Shown: positions 35,770-45,198 of the stretch, in pieces
Position numbering within the stretch: the first letter of the stretch is position 1
How the letters are laid out: every line of letters begins with the position of its first letter
NCBI RefSeq assembly: GCF_029854705.2
Contig: NZ_CP139035.1
Coordinates: 930,001 to 994,000 of the forward strand
Source of the DNA: Akkermansia sp. N21116
GTDB taxonomy: Bacteria; Verrucomicrobiota; Verrucomicrobiia; Verrucomicrobiales; Akkermansiaceae
Reading direction: 5' to 3'
DNA: 64,000 nucleotides
Program-made: the position numbers and the translations under genes
Notes under the pieces: generated by a model
What the model was told of the DNA's origin: nothing
The model's input: the letters and a program-made list of their open reading frames with translations, nothing else
The model's database searches: none

Positions 35770-36396
35770 ATGAATAACAAACATTACTTCAAGAAAGCAT
35801 TCGTATTACTCATGGAAGCCAGTGTACTAACCTCCGGTGTGAGTTCCTGTGCCAACATGTCAGATACAACAACGACATATGCTCAGGCTACGGGAATAGG
35901 GGCGGCCAGTGGAGCTGGCGTGGGAGCTCTGGCAGGTCAGGCTATAGGAGGCGATACCAAATCTACTGTTACCGGAGCCGCCATTGGGGGGGTTATTGGC
36001 GCAATCGCCGGCTGGTTCTGGGGGGATTCCGTCGTTCAACAGAAAAAAGAATACGCCAGTGTAGAAGAGCAGATAAGACACAGCAATCAGGTAATGGATA
36101 AGCTCATTACACAGACGAAAGCCAGAAATGCGGAATTGGCTCAGGCTATTGCCAATCTGAAGAAAGAAAACAAAAATATTGCCTCTTCTGATGTCAAAAC
36201 CAAATCACAGAAAATGGCCAAGGAAGTAGATGGCCGCATTTCTATTCTCAATGAGGAGGTGACCTTGGCCCGAAAAGCAGCCAATAATGCCGACCGTAAC
36301 CAAAGAATTGCTCTGCAAGGTAAGATCAGCACACTTAATAAAGAAATCAAGTCTCTGGCAAAACACAAGAAAGCTCTTTCTACCCTTTCTGCATAA
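35770..36396 (+). CDS. Glycine-zipper lipoprotein with coiled coil (208 aa)
   Basis: This is a predicted exported lipoprotein. The N-terminal signal ends in GVSSC, a usable lipobox with Cys at about residue 27. A glycine-zipper block follows (ATGIGAASGAGVGALAG and GAAIGGVIGAIAGWFWG, about residues 40-80), of the type that inserts into or oligomerises in membranes (compare Rick_17kDa/YMGG families). The rest, about 85-208, is charged and heptad-like and probably a coiled coil. The gene starts 2 bp after the previous stop. In this cluster it may be a membrane pore or anchor; that role is inferred. Confidence 0.72.
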   Translation: MNNKHYFKKAFVLLMEASVLTSGVSSCANMSDTTTTYAQATGIGAASGAGVGALAGQAIGGDTKSTVTGAAIGGVIGAIAGWFWGDSVVQQKKEYASVEEQIRHSNQVMDKLITQTKARNAELAQAIANLKKENKNIASSDVKTKSQKMAKEVDGRISILNEEVTLARKAANNADRNQRIALQGKISTLNKEIKSLAKHKKALSTLSA

Positions 36397-36411
36397 AAGC
36401 CAAAAATTATT

Positions 36412-36440
36412 TACCGGGCTTGACTCCACCAGGCCCGGTA
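36412..36440 (+). terminator. Hairpin between lipoprotein genes
   Basis: TACCGGGC at 36412-36419 pairs with GCCCGGTA at 36433-36440 around a 13-nt loop. No T tract follows (AAAGACACG), so it may be an attenuator or RNA-processing site rather than a full terminator. It separates the first two genes of the cluster from the rest. Confidence 0.5.
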
Positions 36441-36496
36441 AAGACACGAATCTTATATTTCCGAAAAAATTTCCATCTAATTAACCTACCTTTCTT

Positions 36497-36838
36497 ATGA
36501 ACACGAACAATCACCTCTGTCTAACAAGCGTTTTTGTTGTCACTTGTACCTTGCTATCCTCCTGCAGCACTACCGGAGATCCCACCCAAGGAGGTATTTT
36601 CTGGTCTCCCGATAAGGCCATGGAGCGCCGTCAAAGTCTACTGTCGGAACAGTCGGTCAAACAAGCGGCATACAATAAGATAAAAAAGACGACAAGTGGT
36701 TACGCTAATACTCGAGACGATCTTCTGAAAAAACGTAACGAGTTGCAAGCCCGTAAGGAAGCCTCTTCCTCACTGCAGGATAAGGAATCAATTAACGCAG
36801 CAATCAAAGATATTGAGGCTGAACTGGGAAATATGTAG
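36497..36838 (+). CDS. Small lipoprotein (113 aa)
   Basis: A lipoprotein signal is clear: hydrophobic VFVVTCTLL then LSSC at about residues 20-23. The mature part is short, with a Gly/Pro/Trp segment followed by a charged helical stretch (about 50-113) likely to form a coiled coil, resembling in style the tail of the preceding lipoprotein. No family is recognised. It lies in line with the cluster, 42 bp before the next gene. Confidence 0.7.
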   Translation: MNTNNHLCLTSVFVVTCTLLSSCSTTGDPTQGGIFWSPDKAMERRQSLLSEQSVKQAAYNKIKKTTSGYANTRDDLLKKRNELQARKEASSSLQDKESINAAIKDIEAELGNM

Positions 36839-36880
36839 CCAGCTTCCTCATTGCGTTTGTCTCCTACGTGATAACGGTAC

Positions 36881-38050
36881 ATGAATAAACCGTCCAACAT
36901 CAGCTTTGGCCGTCTCGCCTTTGTTCTTCTTATCGGCGGTTCGTTGCTGTATAGTTTTATCATCTCCGGTTATCTGGAGGAGGAGACGCGCAGAGTGGTA
37001 GATATCTCGATCGAGTACGGTTTCTACGCAGGATACAGTCTGTGGGTACTGGGAATGGTTCTGTCCAATATTCTCTCGATCAACCGTATTACACGCCGCA
37101 AATATGCCGGAAGCAAGGGGCTGAACGCTGCTCTGCAAATCTGGTCGCAAACACTTCTGGGAGCCGGTAAAGCCAGCATCATTGCCCCTGTCATCGTTTA
37201 CCGGGCCATATCTGGTCAGGGGAGCCTGCTGATCAGGCTGGTATCTATGGTGGAAGTCTACATCATGCGCCCGATCGTTTCTCTGGCTGTTCTGGCTGCA
37301 TATGCTCTCCTGTCCGCACTCTTCATTCTTCCTCTGTCTTTCTTCAAACTGCAAACTTCCCGTTTTTCCGGCGAAGAAACGAATGAAAATGGGGTCCGCA
37401 TGCTGCCTGTCGCCTGTGTAGCCGGCTCGGATACAACAAGGACTTCCCTTTTGCGGGCCCTTGTTTCAGCTCTGGGCAGCGTATCCGTACCCCGGTGGTA
37501 CACGTACGATACTCCTCGTATCAATTCCACCCGCACTCAACCCAGATACAACTACGGCGAATTGTTACTCAGCCGCAAGAGAAATGATAAACAACCTGCA
37601 CTCTGCCTGCAAATTTGCGATTTCGAAGGAAGCAATGCTGCCTCTATTAACTCGTTGGATGCCATGCCTTTCTACTCTCTTCTGCAAGGGACCGTTCTTG
37701 TGGTGGAAGAAACGGCTGGCAGTACCTCATTTGCGCAAGCCTTCGATAAGTGGCATGAACTGATGAGCACGGCCTACAAAGCAAGATTGCAAAAGCTTAA
37801 ATGCGCCGTGGTCATCCGGTCGAATGGCAAGACTCTGCCCTTTGATGGAGCATGTGAGCTTGATGCCGGTGCGGATCAAGCCGCCTGCCGTCATTTCCTT
37901 CATGACCTCCAATGGGCTGATGTTCTCGGAAAAGCCGCTCTTTTTCGAAATACGGCATTTTTTTCCATCTCCTCCAGCGATCAGGAATTGAACGAATGTC
38001 CCGGCGTTTACGCTCTCGCCAAATGGCTGTTACAAAATATTCCCGGCTGA
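36881..38050 (+). CDS. Membrane protein with degenerate GTPase-like domain (389 aa)
   Basis: The N-terminal part has three or four membrane segments (about 9-30, 47-63, 95-112, 128-153). The C-terminal half, about 173-389, resembles a P-loop GTPase fold: a beta-strand/turn LPVACVAGSDTTRTSLLRAL stands where a P-loop should be, but it lacks the GK(S/T) signature. A later strand pair (LCLQICDFEG, GTVLVVEE, KCAVVIRS) matches the order of Walker B and base-recognition strands. It looks like a catalytically dead, membrane-tethered relative of the active GTPase at 45199-46161. Such active/inactive pairs are known in double-GTPase conflict systems; assignment here is by pattern only. The next gene starts 47 bp after its stop. 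Confidence 0.68.
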   Translation: MNKPSNISFGRLAFVLLIGGSLLYSFIISGYLEEETRRVVDISIEYGFYAGYSLWVLGMVLSNILSINRITRRKYAGSKGLNAALQIWSQTLLGAGKASIIAPVIVYRAISGQGSLLIRLVSMVEVYIMRPIVSLAVLAAYALLSALFILPLSFFKLQTSRFSGEETNENGVRMLPVACVAGSDTTRTSLLRALVSALGSVSVPRWYTYDTPRINSTRTQPRYNYGELLLSRKRNDKQPALCLQICDFEGSNAASINSLDAMPFYSLLQGTVLVVEETAGSTSFAQAFDKWHELMSTAYKARLQKLKCAVVIRSNGKTLPFDGACELDAGADQAACRHFLHDLQWADVLGKAALFRNTAFFSISSSDQELNECPGVYALAKWLLQNIPG

Positions 38051-38097
38051 TCCCGCACTTATCTTTCCTTCTCCCTCAATTCATACACACCACCATC

Positions 38098-39012
38098 ATG
38101 ACTAATCAGGATAATCCAGAAGACCGCATCAGCGAATGCATATTTGAATCAGCTGAAGAAAATATCATAATAGAAAATTCCGGTACGGAAGGTTCTTCCG
38201 TTCCGGAAACCGCTCCGGAGCAGAAGGATCAACCGGAATCTCCACAGGAAATGGAGCCGGAAGAAGGCCCCGTCTCCGAAGTCGAGCTGCGGCAGGAATT
38301 CACGCCGGAGAGCAAAACCGGATTAGATGCTGAAGTGGAATCCTCACCAGAGTCTGCTCCTGTAGCCGTGCCGAAGGAAATTGCGTCAGATACTCATTCG
38401 GAGACAAACCCTGAATTGGAATCCTCTCCGGAAGCTGCCCCGGATTCTTCTTCTCAGTCCGTCATTGAAGAGCCAACCCCTCACCAGGCGACAGCTGACC
38501 AGACTCCCATACTGAATATCCTGACCACCCTGCAAACTCAAATATCCAGCCTTCAGGAAGAGTTCAACAGCAAAATGCGCTATGACGCCTCCAAAAAGGA
38601 AATCATTGACAGACAATATCAGGAACTCGATGCCTACCACCGTGAAATACATGAAAAACTCAGTAAGGCTATCGTGATGGATCTTATTGCTGAGATCGAT
38701 GGTGCGGAACGAAGCGCCGAACATTACAGCGCTCTGGAAGCCACCCCGGAAAACTATGCTAAACTCAAGAAACTAGTTCTGGCCCATGCCGAAGACCTGC
38801 GCGACTTGCTCGAAAACAACGACATTAATTCCTATCGCACCGAGGCAGGGGTCGCTTTCAATCACAAACGCCACAGCGTACTCAAAACCGTTGCGACCGA
38901 CGATCCTTCCCTGGCCAAAACCATCCAGGCCTCTTTGCGCTGGGGATTCGAAAAAGACGGAAGAGTCATCCGCCCCGAAAAAGTAGCCGTCTACGTACTG
39001 GCAACGGAATAA
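38098..39012 (+). CDS. GrpE-like nucleotide exchange factor with long acidic tail (304 aa)
   Basis: It is probably the exchange factor for the two Hsp70-like proteins encoded next. Residues 1 to about 135 are acidic and Pro/Ser/Glu-rich (repeated ESSPE-type phrases) and disordered. Residues about 137-190 form a long helix like the GrpE stalk (MRYDASKKEIIDRQYQEL). The C terminus (RHSVLKTVATDDPSLA and RPEKVAVY) matches the small beta-domain of GrpE that contacts the Hsp70 ATPase lobe. Housekeeping GrpE is usually about 190 residues, so the tail is unusual. I chose ATG 38098; the frame extends upstream into the previous gene but the overlap is unlikely. Confidence 0.75.
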   Translation: MTNQDNPEDRISECIFESAEENIIIENSGTEGSSVPETAPEQKDQPESPQEMEPEEGPVSEVELRQEFTPESKTGLDAEVESSPESAPVAVPKEIASDTHSETNPELESSPEAAPDSSSQSVIEEPTPHQATADQTPILNILTTLQTQISSLQEEFNSKMRYDASKKEIIDRQYQELDAYHREIHEKLSKAIVMDLIAEIDGAERSAEHYSALEATPENYAKLKKLVLAHAEDLRDLLENNDINSYRTEAGVAFNHKRHSVLKTVATDDPSLAKTIQASLRWGFEKDGRVIRPEKVAVYVLATE

Positions 39013-39061
39013 TCACTTTTTCCTCTGTCATCTATTCCATGACATCATAACTATTTTCATT

Positions 39062-40747
39062 ATGAGCGAAAACACTAAAATCAAAGTATACGGTATCGAT
39101 CTGGGTACCACGTATTCCGCTATTTCCCATGTGGGCGATAGCGGCAATGTTGAAATCATCAATAACCCGGACGGCGGTTCCATTACAGCTTCCGCCGTCT
39201 TCTTTGAAGATGGCAGTATTGTCGTCGGGGAAGGAGCCAAGGAATCCGCCTATACCGATCCGGATAACTTTATCCACCTGATCAAGCGTGAAATGGGAAC
39301 AGCCTGGCGTAAAACTTTCCTGGATAAGGAACATTCTCCCGAATCCATTTCTTCCCTCATTCTTAAATACATGGTGAAAGGCGCTGAAATGAGCGGCCAC
39401 GAAGTAAAGGATGTCGTCATTACGTGCCCAGCCTATTTCAATGAAGCCGAACGCATGGCTACGAAAGCAGCCGGCGAACTGGCAAAACTCAATGTACTGG
39501 CCGTTGTGGACGAGCCCATTGCCGCAGCTATTTCCTACGGAATGGGGATAGCCGGAAACGATCAGGGAGAAACACAGGAGACAAGGCAGATCATTGTCTA
39601 TGACTTGGGCGGCGGTACGTTCGACGTGACCGTCGTGGAGATTTCTCCCAAGGGAGTAAAGGTCATTTGCTCCGATGGAGACCACAAGCTGGGGGGGGCT
39701 GACTGGGATGCCGCTCTGCGTGACCTATTGCTCGAAAAGCTTCTCATTGAAAACCCCGAGGCAGGCGACCTGATGGCCGACCCGGAAACCAGGGCTGCCT
39801 TGATCACGACAGTGGAAAAGACAAAAATGAGTCTCAGCCAGAAAGAAACAGCTACCGCCCGCATTACCTGCTGCGACGGCAGCAAGAGCAAGGTGAGTGT
39901 GACTCGGGAGGAATTCAATGAAGCGACTCAGCCTCTGCTTAACCGTACGATAGAATTCACGGATGCCATGATTGCCATGGCTCGTGAAAAAACAGGTGTG
40001 GAAAAAATAGATGAATTCCTGCTGGTCGGCGGTTCTACCTATATGCCGCAGGTGATGGAGATGGTTAATAGCCGCTACAAGGACACTTTGAGGGTAGAGC
40101 CCAAACTGTATGAGCCCAATCATGCTGTTTCCAAGGGCGCTGCCCTCTATGGGAATAATAAGGCTATCAGGGATCTTTATGAAAAGGTTCTTAAAGACCT
40201 GAAAGAAGCAAATCCCGATACCCCGACTGGAGAACTCGAAGAAGAGGCAAATAAGAAAGTCGCAGACGAATTTTCGTTGGCACCTGAAACGATTGAAACT
40301 GCCGTTAACACCGAGATGATTACGGTGGCTTCCAAAAGTATCGGTATTCGGGTGAAGAACAAGGAAGGTAAATTTGTCTGTTACAACCTGATCGAAAAAC
40401 AGAATGAAGTTCCTTGCAACAATACTCAAACTTTCCCTGTTTCTGCCGCTAATGCGGCCACTCTGCCTCTCATCGTCTATTCCAATAACATTGTAGGAAA
40501 ACAGGCGGATCTGGACTGTTGCCTGGAACTTGGCAAAGCAACCATGGAATTGACTCCCGGCTTGCCCGCAGGGGCTCCTATTGAAGTAACATTCGCTCTG
40601 GATCCTGAAGGCCGGCTCGAATTGACTGCCCGGGATGTTACCAATGACAAGAAAATTGTTGTGCCCTTCCAGGTAGAAGGAGTCCTCAGTGAAGAAGAAC
40701 GGAAAAAACTGGAGGAAGTTGTAGCCGATCTGGAGATGGCCGATTAA
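39062..40747 (+). CDS. Hsp70/DnaK-like protein 1, lidless (561 aa)
   Basis: This is an Hsp70-family ATPase. The nucleotide-binding domain is complete: phosphate-1 loop GIDLGTTYSAIS (about residues 11-22), VVITCPAYFNEAER, DEPIAAAISYG (connect region), YDLGGGTFDVTVVEI (phosphate-2, about 180-194) and FLLVGGSTYMPQV (adenosine motif). A substrate-binding beta domain follows (TFPVSA... LTPGLPAGAPIEVTFALDPEGRLELTARD), but the helical lid of DnaK is nearly absent: the protein ends about 70 residues short of canonical DnaK. It is therefore a specialised Hsp70, not the housekeeping copy. It lies between the GrpE-like gene and a second Hsp70, with a 12-bp gap to the latter. Confidence 0.93.
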   Translation: MSENTKIKVYGIDLGTTYSAISHVGDSGNVEIINNPDGGSITASAVFFEDGSIVVGEGAKESAYTDPDNFIHLIKREMGTAWRKTFLDKEHSPESISSLILKYMVKGAEMSGHEVKDVVITCPAYFNEAERMATKAAGELAKLNVLAVVDEPIAAAISYGMGIAGNDQGETQETRQIIVYDLGGGTFDVTVVEISPKGVKVICSDGDHKLGGADWDAALRDLLLEKLLIENPEAGDLMADPETRAALITTVEKTKMSLSQKETATARITCCDGSKSKVSVTREEFNEATQPLLNRTIEFTDAMIAMAREKTGVEKIDEFLLVGGSTYMPQVMEMVNSRYKDTLRVEPKLYEPNHAVSKGAALYGNNKAIRDLYEKVLKDLKEANPDTPTGELEEEANKKVADEFSLAPETIETAVNTEMITVASKSIGIRVKNKEGKFVCYNLIEKQNEVPCNNTQTFPVSAANAATLPLIVYSNNIVGKQADLDCCLELGKATMELTPGLPAGAPIEVTFALDPEGRLELTARDVTNDKKIVVPFQVEGVLSEEERKKLEEVVADLEMAD

Positions 40748-40759
40748 CCAACATAAATC

Positions 40760-42442
40760 ATGAACAGGATAGCCGTAGGAATTGATCTGGGCACTACATA
40801 CAGCTGTGTGGCATATGTGGGCAGGGATGGCCGACCCCAGGTTTTGCTGAACAGTGAAGGTGAACGCACGACGCCTTCCGTTGTATGGTTCGATGACGAT
40901 CGAATTGTCGTGGGCGATGAAGCCAAGCAGGAGGCTTCCATGAATCCAGAAGAAGTGTGTACCTTCATTAAACGCGAAATGGGGGCGGAAAACTATCGCT
41001 TTTCTTGTTCAAAGGGTTCTTACAGGCCGGAGCAGGTCTCGGCCTGCATTCTGCGTAAACTGGTGAACGACGCCTCCGAGCGTCTGGGCCAGGAAATTAG
41101 GGATGTAGTCATCACTTGTCCGGCCTACTTTTCCCATCAGGAGCGCGAAGCCACCAAGGCGGCTGGGGAGATTGCCGGCCTCAATGTTCTGGAAATACTT
41201 AATGAACCCACTGCCGCCGCGATGGCCTATGGACTTACCCAAAACCACCATGCCGAAGAACGCAATATCCTGGTCTACGATCTGGGCGGCGGAACCTTCG
41301 ACGTGACCATTATTAATGTTTCCCCCAAGGGACTGAATGTAGTCTGTACCGATGGCAATCATCACTTGGGTGGAAAAAACTGGGATGAAGTCATGCAAGG
41401 AATGCTGGTGGACCGTTTGCAGATGTCATCAGAAAGCGCAATAGATCTTCTGTCCGACCCGGCCGTCAGCCAGGATATGCAGTTATTGGCTGAAAAGACC
41501 AAGAAAACAATTACGTCTCGTACTGAGGCACAGGTATCTTACAAATTCGAAGGCGAAAAACTGTACGCCCATATCACACGTGAAGAATTTGATTCAGAGA
41601 CGGAATCCCTTCTTCAAAGTACAATCAGTGGGACGAAACGCGCCCTGGATATTGCCCGGGGAAAGGGAGTAAACAGAATCGATGAAATCATTCTGGTGGG
41701 AGGCAGCACCTATATGCCTCAGGTTTCCATTGCAGTTGAAAGAGAATTGGGGATTACTCCCATTTCCTATGATCCGGACGAATCGGTAGCCAAGGGAGCA
41801 GCTATCTCCGCAATGGCCCATCTGATGCGCGAACAGATTGGAGATGGATTCACTCTGGAAACAGACGATGCCGGTGAATTGACGCTGGAAACGGAAGGGA
41901 AGCTTCAGGAATTGGCGGATGACAGCGGGTTTACCTTGGAAGCAGTTAGCAATATACTGACTCCATGCTCCAATGTATGCAGCCGTAGTTTCGGTCAAAT
42001 TTTAACTTATCACTCCGATCAACCCAATGAGGCACTGCGCATTCATAATCTCATTTACCGCAATACCAACCTGCCTGTCGAGGCAAACCTGACCAGTTAC
42101 ACTCGCGAGGACAATCAACATGGCGTACATATACAAGTAATGGAGAATCTGGTTGAATATCCAGCCACACCCGAAGAAAAGAGAAAACTCGATAGAGAAG
42201 GAATCGATCCCAACAACGGTCATCTCATCTGGGAAGGAAATCTGCCTATTCAACCGGGACTCCCGGCTGATTCTCCCATAGAAACCGTTTTCAAGCTGGA
42301 TGAAAACGGACTGCTCTCTATCTTCTCACGGGATCCTGCCTCCGGTCAAAAAATCAAAGGAGAAGTTCAGACGGCCTGTACAATTCCGGCGGAACAGCTG
42401 AACACCATGCGGAAAGAGTTGGAGCGAGCCATCATCGAATAA
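40760..42442 (+). CDS. Hsp70/DnaK-like protein 2, divergent substrate domain (560 aa)
   Basis: This is a tandem paralogue of the preceding Hsp70. Its ATPase domain retains GIDLGTTYSCVA (about 7-18), VVITCPAYFSHQEREATKAAGEIAGLNVLEILNEPTA-type blocks, YDLGGGTFDVTIINV and EIILVGGSTYMPQV. The region after the linker differs strongly from its neighbour: it has its own acidic insert (LETDDAGELTLETEGKL) and a substrate domain ending in a short helix (NTMRKELERAIIE) with no lid. Two unequal lidless Hsp70s suggest a heteromeric or substrate-specific chaperone. It is encoded 49 bp before the J-like/FN3 gene. Confidence 0.92.
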   Translation: MNRIAVGIDLGTTYSCVAYVGRDGRPQVLLNSEGERTTPSVVWFDDDRIVVGDEAKQEASMNPEEVCTFIKREMGAENYRFSCSKGSYRPEQVSACILRKLVNDASERLGQEIRDVVITCPAYFSHQEREATKAAGEIAGLNVLEILNEPTAAAMAYGLTQNHHAEERNILVYDLGGGTFDVTIINVSPKGLNVVCTDGNHHLGGKNWDEVMQGMLVDRLQMSSESAIDLLSDPAVSQDMQLLAEKTKKTITSRTEAQVSYKFEGEKLYAHITREEFDSETESLLQSTISGTKRALDIARGKGVNRIDEIILVGGSTYMPQVSIAVERELGITPISYDPDESVAKGAAISAMAHLMREQIGDGFTLETDDAGELTLETEGKLQELADDSGFTLEAVSNILTPCSNVCSRSFGQILTYHSDQPNEALRIHNLIYRNTNLPVEANLTSYTREDNQHGVHIQVMENLVEYPATPEEKRKLDREGIDPNNGHLIWEGNLPIQPGLPADSPIETVFKLDENGLLSIFSRDPASGQKIKGEVQTACTIPAEQLNTMRKELERAIIE

Positions 42443-42491
42443 CTTCTCTTTTGAGAGTTTTCCACTCACTTTATTTTCTGCTGAAACGGGT

Positions 42492-45194
42492 ATGAAAAAA
42501 AGAAATTACTTTGAAATCCTGGATTTATCCCTCGATCCTCTGGAGACCAATGTTGACAACGCATTGGCCAGGCTCAAGCAATGTACTGCCGAGTGGAGCA
42601 GCGCCCCTCAGGATGATGTTTTGCGGAAGACATGGATGGAAGCCGTTCCCGAGATGGAAAAGGTTCTTTCAAATCCTCAATCTCTTCTATCGCAGGCAAA
42701 AGAAGCCCTGAAAAATGAACAAAAACGGGTCAAAAATTTCCTGCAAAACGCCGCTGTCGACGGTCAGATTTCCAGGGCAATCTTTCGGAACATCTGCAAT
42801 AATGTGCAGCTGGAAATAGATTCGGTTTCCTCTCTTGCCGATGAACTGGGCATTGTCATCAGCAGTCAGGCGGTTGACAAATCATGTAAAGCTCTCAGTG
42901 TTCCTCCCAAACCGGCAAACAGTCATCCCGTACACCTGATTTCTGCATCTCGCGATATTCAGAAATTGAAATGTTGCCTGGAAGCTGCGGGAAAAGCCAG
43001 TATTTATGACTATCTGAATTGCAAGAATTCTCTTTTGTCCGAGCAACTGCTCAAAATCAATTCGGATAAGAGCAATGAACCCAACAAGGGAGGATCCGCC
43101 AATAATCCGGTCAATACTATTAAGGTAGAGATTACGACTATTGGCGCCAAATACTTCAAGAACGAAGAATCAAAGAAACGTTACGATTACGCATGGCGGG
43201 GGCAGGAAATTTGCGAACGTGTGTTTGCTGCCTTTCCAAACTATGTGGAGGGTTCACCCGGTACCATATCGCCCATATACTACACCAGGTTATACGATAC
43301 CCTATGTGCCGAGGGGCTGGATTCCACAGACGCGCAGTGGTTGGTATACCGCCGGTGCTGTCAGGGCAAGGACAAGGTTCCTTTCCCGTGGCAGGAACAA
43401 TTCACGGAGTGCCCGAAGTGCAAGTCCAGAAATGAAGCCAACAGCGGCCGATGTTCTCAATGTGGTGAATTAATCCGTATCATGTGCCCGAAATGCGGAA
43501 AGTTCATTCATGCCCCAAGCCCGAAATGTCATTGCGGTACCCGCTTTGATGCTGCCCGGAAAGTGTATGAAAGTCTGGAAAAATGCGGAAATAGTCTCAA
43601 GGGAAGCAGTGAAGAGCTGGATACGGCTCAGAAAGAAATACAAGGGATTCTGCGTTCCTTCCCGGATTATGTGCCGGCCCGTGCGCTTCTGGATGAACTG
43701 GGAAAAGCCAGAATAGCCAAATTGCTGGATACGCTGGAACCTCCGGTCATCAAGAGTGTGCGGGCATTAGGAAAAGAGCTAGAAATCACCTGGATCAAGG
43801 CTCGCCATCAAGGAAATGAACTTGACCGCCTGCCGGATACCAACGGTACTCCGATCAATTACATGCTGCGTCGCAAACGCAATGGGATTCCCGTTAGTCC
43901 GGATGATGGAGAAGAGCTTGGCGGCAGTGTGTCCTCCCCTTGTACGGACAAGCTGGCAAAACCTGGCGTGGAATATGGCTATGCCGTTTTTGCCGTAGTG
44001 AACAAGCGTATTCTAAAGAGCCTTGCGGGCGGCAAGGGCATGGTGCTGCCGGAGGCGGATTTCCATGTTTCCATGGGGGATGGCAGTGCCCGGCTCACAT
44101 GGTGCGCATTACCGGCAGGATGGTCTGCCGCTCTCATCCGAAAAGAAGGGGGAGAACCTAAATCCATCAATGATGGCACACGCCTGCCGGTCGATGGAGG
44201 CAGTAACAGTTTTCATGATACCGGATTGACCAATGGCCGGCAGTACGGATATCTGCTGGTATTGTATGGCAGCGGACACGAATTAACCGCCCATGGTTCC
44301 GGTACGCCTCAACTTCCCCCGCCGAGACTGGAACTTGACCAGTGGAATTACAAATGTTTGGGAACGGATATCCGTATTCATTGGGAACTGCCTTCCGGCG
44401 CTGATGAAGTGCGCTGGATGGTTTCCGACAAAATGCCGATTATCCCAGGCAGCATAGTAACAGCCAATCGTTTCAAAACAGTCGGAGAAACCGACAAGGA
44501 TGCCCAGGTTACCATACTTCGAGAAATCAATCTCTGCGGGAAGTTCCTCATTCCTCTGGTGATCAAGGGTGATACCGCTCTCATATGCACGGGCCGGCAC
44601 GGCGGATTGCAAAATCTTCGCCTGCGCAGAAATACAGGCCGAATATACCTCCAATGGACCTGGCCGGAAGGCTGCAGCGAAGTGACCGTGGCCTATGGAA
44701 ACAAATCATTCGTTGAAAATCCGGATGACTTGAACGCCAATGAGATACGTACTTGCAATCGCAACGGCACTGAACAGGCACATGAGCTCATTATTCCCGT
44801 CATGGAAGACAAGGATTATTATTTTTCCGTTTTCATGCAAGTGGGGCATACGTCCTCTTCAAGCTGGTCTACCCCGCGCAACGTGTATTCTCCCGCTCCG
44901 GGCGGAGGGAACAGGGTGAACTGCCGGATAGCTAAACGCAGTCAAGGGTGGGTATTTGAAGTGAAGAGCAAAAAAGGTATTCCTGCCATGGAGGTACGGT
45001 GCGCTCGTCGCGTATTTCCTCTTTCCAGACAGGATGGGAAGAAAGCTCTGGCAGTTGAAGCCTCCGGACAATCCCGGGCATCAGTCTCCATTCCGGATAA
45101 CATGGTTGCAGCCGGTAATTGCTTCATGCCCTTTGTATCTGGAGACTCTTACTACGATTTGATTTTCAATCGCAAATCTCTTTCCATGGAATAA
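42492..45194 (+). CDS. J-like / double zinc-ribbon / FN3-repeat protein (900 aa)
   Basis: This is a probable adaptor for the Hsp70 pair. The N terminus (KKRNYFEILDLSLDPLET..., residues 1 to about 60) recalls helix I of a J domain (YYEILGLSPDA...), but I see no HPD tripeptide, so it may be a degenerate J domain. A helical region follows. Residues about 306-352 hold two zinc ribbons: CPKC-x10-CSQC, then CPKC-x10-CHC. From about 416 to 800 there are about four fibronectin-III-like beta modules (ITWIKA..., ARLTWCAL..., IRIHWELP..., IYLQWTWP...). No signal peptide is present, so the FN3 modules are cytoplasmic, which is unusual. It is separated by 4 bp from the GTPase gene. Function is inferred from order and domains. 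Confidence 0.72.
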   Translation: MKKRNYFEILDLSLDPLETNVDNALARLKQCTAEWSSAPQDDVLRKTWMEAVPEMEKVLSNPQSLLSQAKEALKNEQKRVKNFLQNAAVDGQISRAIFRNICNNVQLEIDSVSSLADELGIVISSQAVDKSCKALSVPPKPANSHPVHLISASRDIQKLKCCLEAAGKASIYDYLNCKNSLLSEQLLKINSDKSNEPNKGGSANNPVNTIKVEITTIGAKYFKNEESKKRYDYAWRGQEICERVFAAFPNYVEGSPGTISPIYYTRLYDTLCAEGLDSTDAQWLVYRRCCQGKDKVPFPWQEQFTECPKCKSRNEANSGRCSQCGELIRIMCPKCGKFIHAPSPKCHCGTRFDAARKVYESLEKCGNSLKGSSEELDTAQKEIQGILRSFPDYVPARALLDELGKARIAKLLDTLEPPVIKSVRALGKELEITWIKARHQGNELDRLPDTNGTPINYMLRRKRNGIPVSPDDGEELGGSVSSPCTDKLAKPGVEYGYAVFAVVNKRILKSLAGGKGMVLPEADFHVSMGDGSARLTWCALPAGWSAALIRKEGGEPKSINDGTRLPVDGGSNSFHDTGLTNGRQYGYLLVLYGSGHELTAHGSGTPQLPPPRLELDQWNYKCLGTDIRIHWELPSGADEVRWMVSDKMPIIPGSIVTANRFKTVGETDKDAQVTILREINLCGKFLIPLVIKGDTALICTGRHGGLQNLRLRRNTGRIYLQWTWPEGCSEVTVAYGNKSFVENPDDLNANEIRTCNRNGTEQAHELIIPVMEDKDYYFSVFMQVGHTSSSSWSTPRNVYSPAPGGGNRVNCRIAKRSQGWVFEVKSKKGIPAMEVRCARRVFPLSRQDGKKALAVEASGQSRASVSIPDNMVAAGNCFMPFVSGDSYYDLIFNRKSLSME

Positions 45195-45198
45195 ACAT

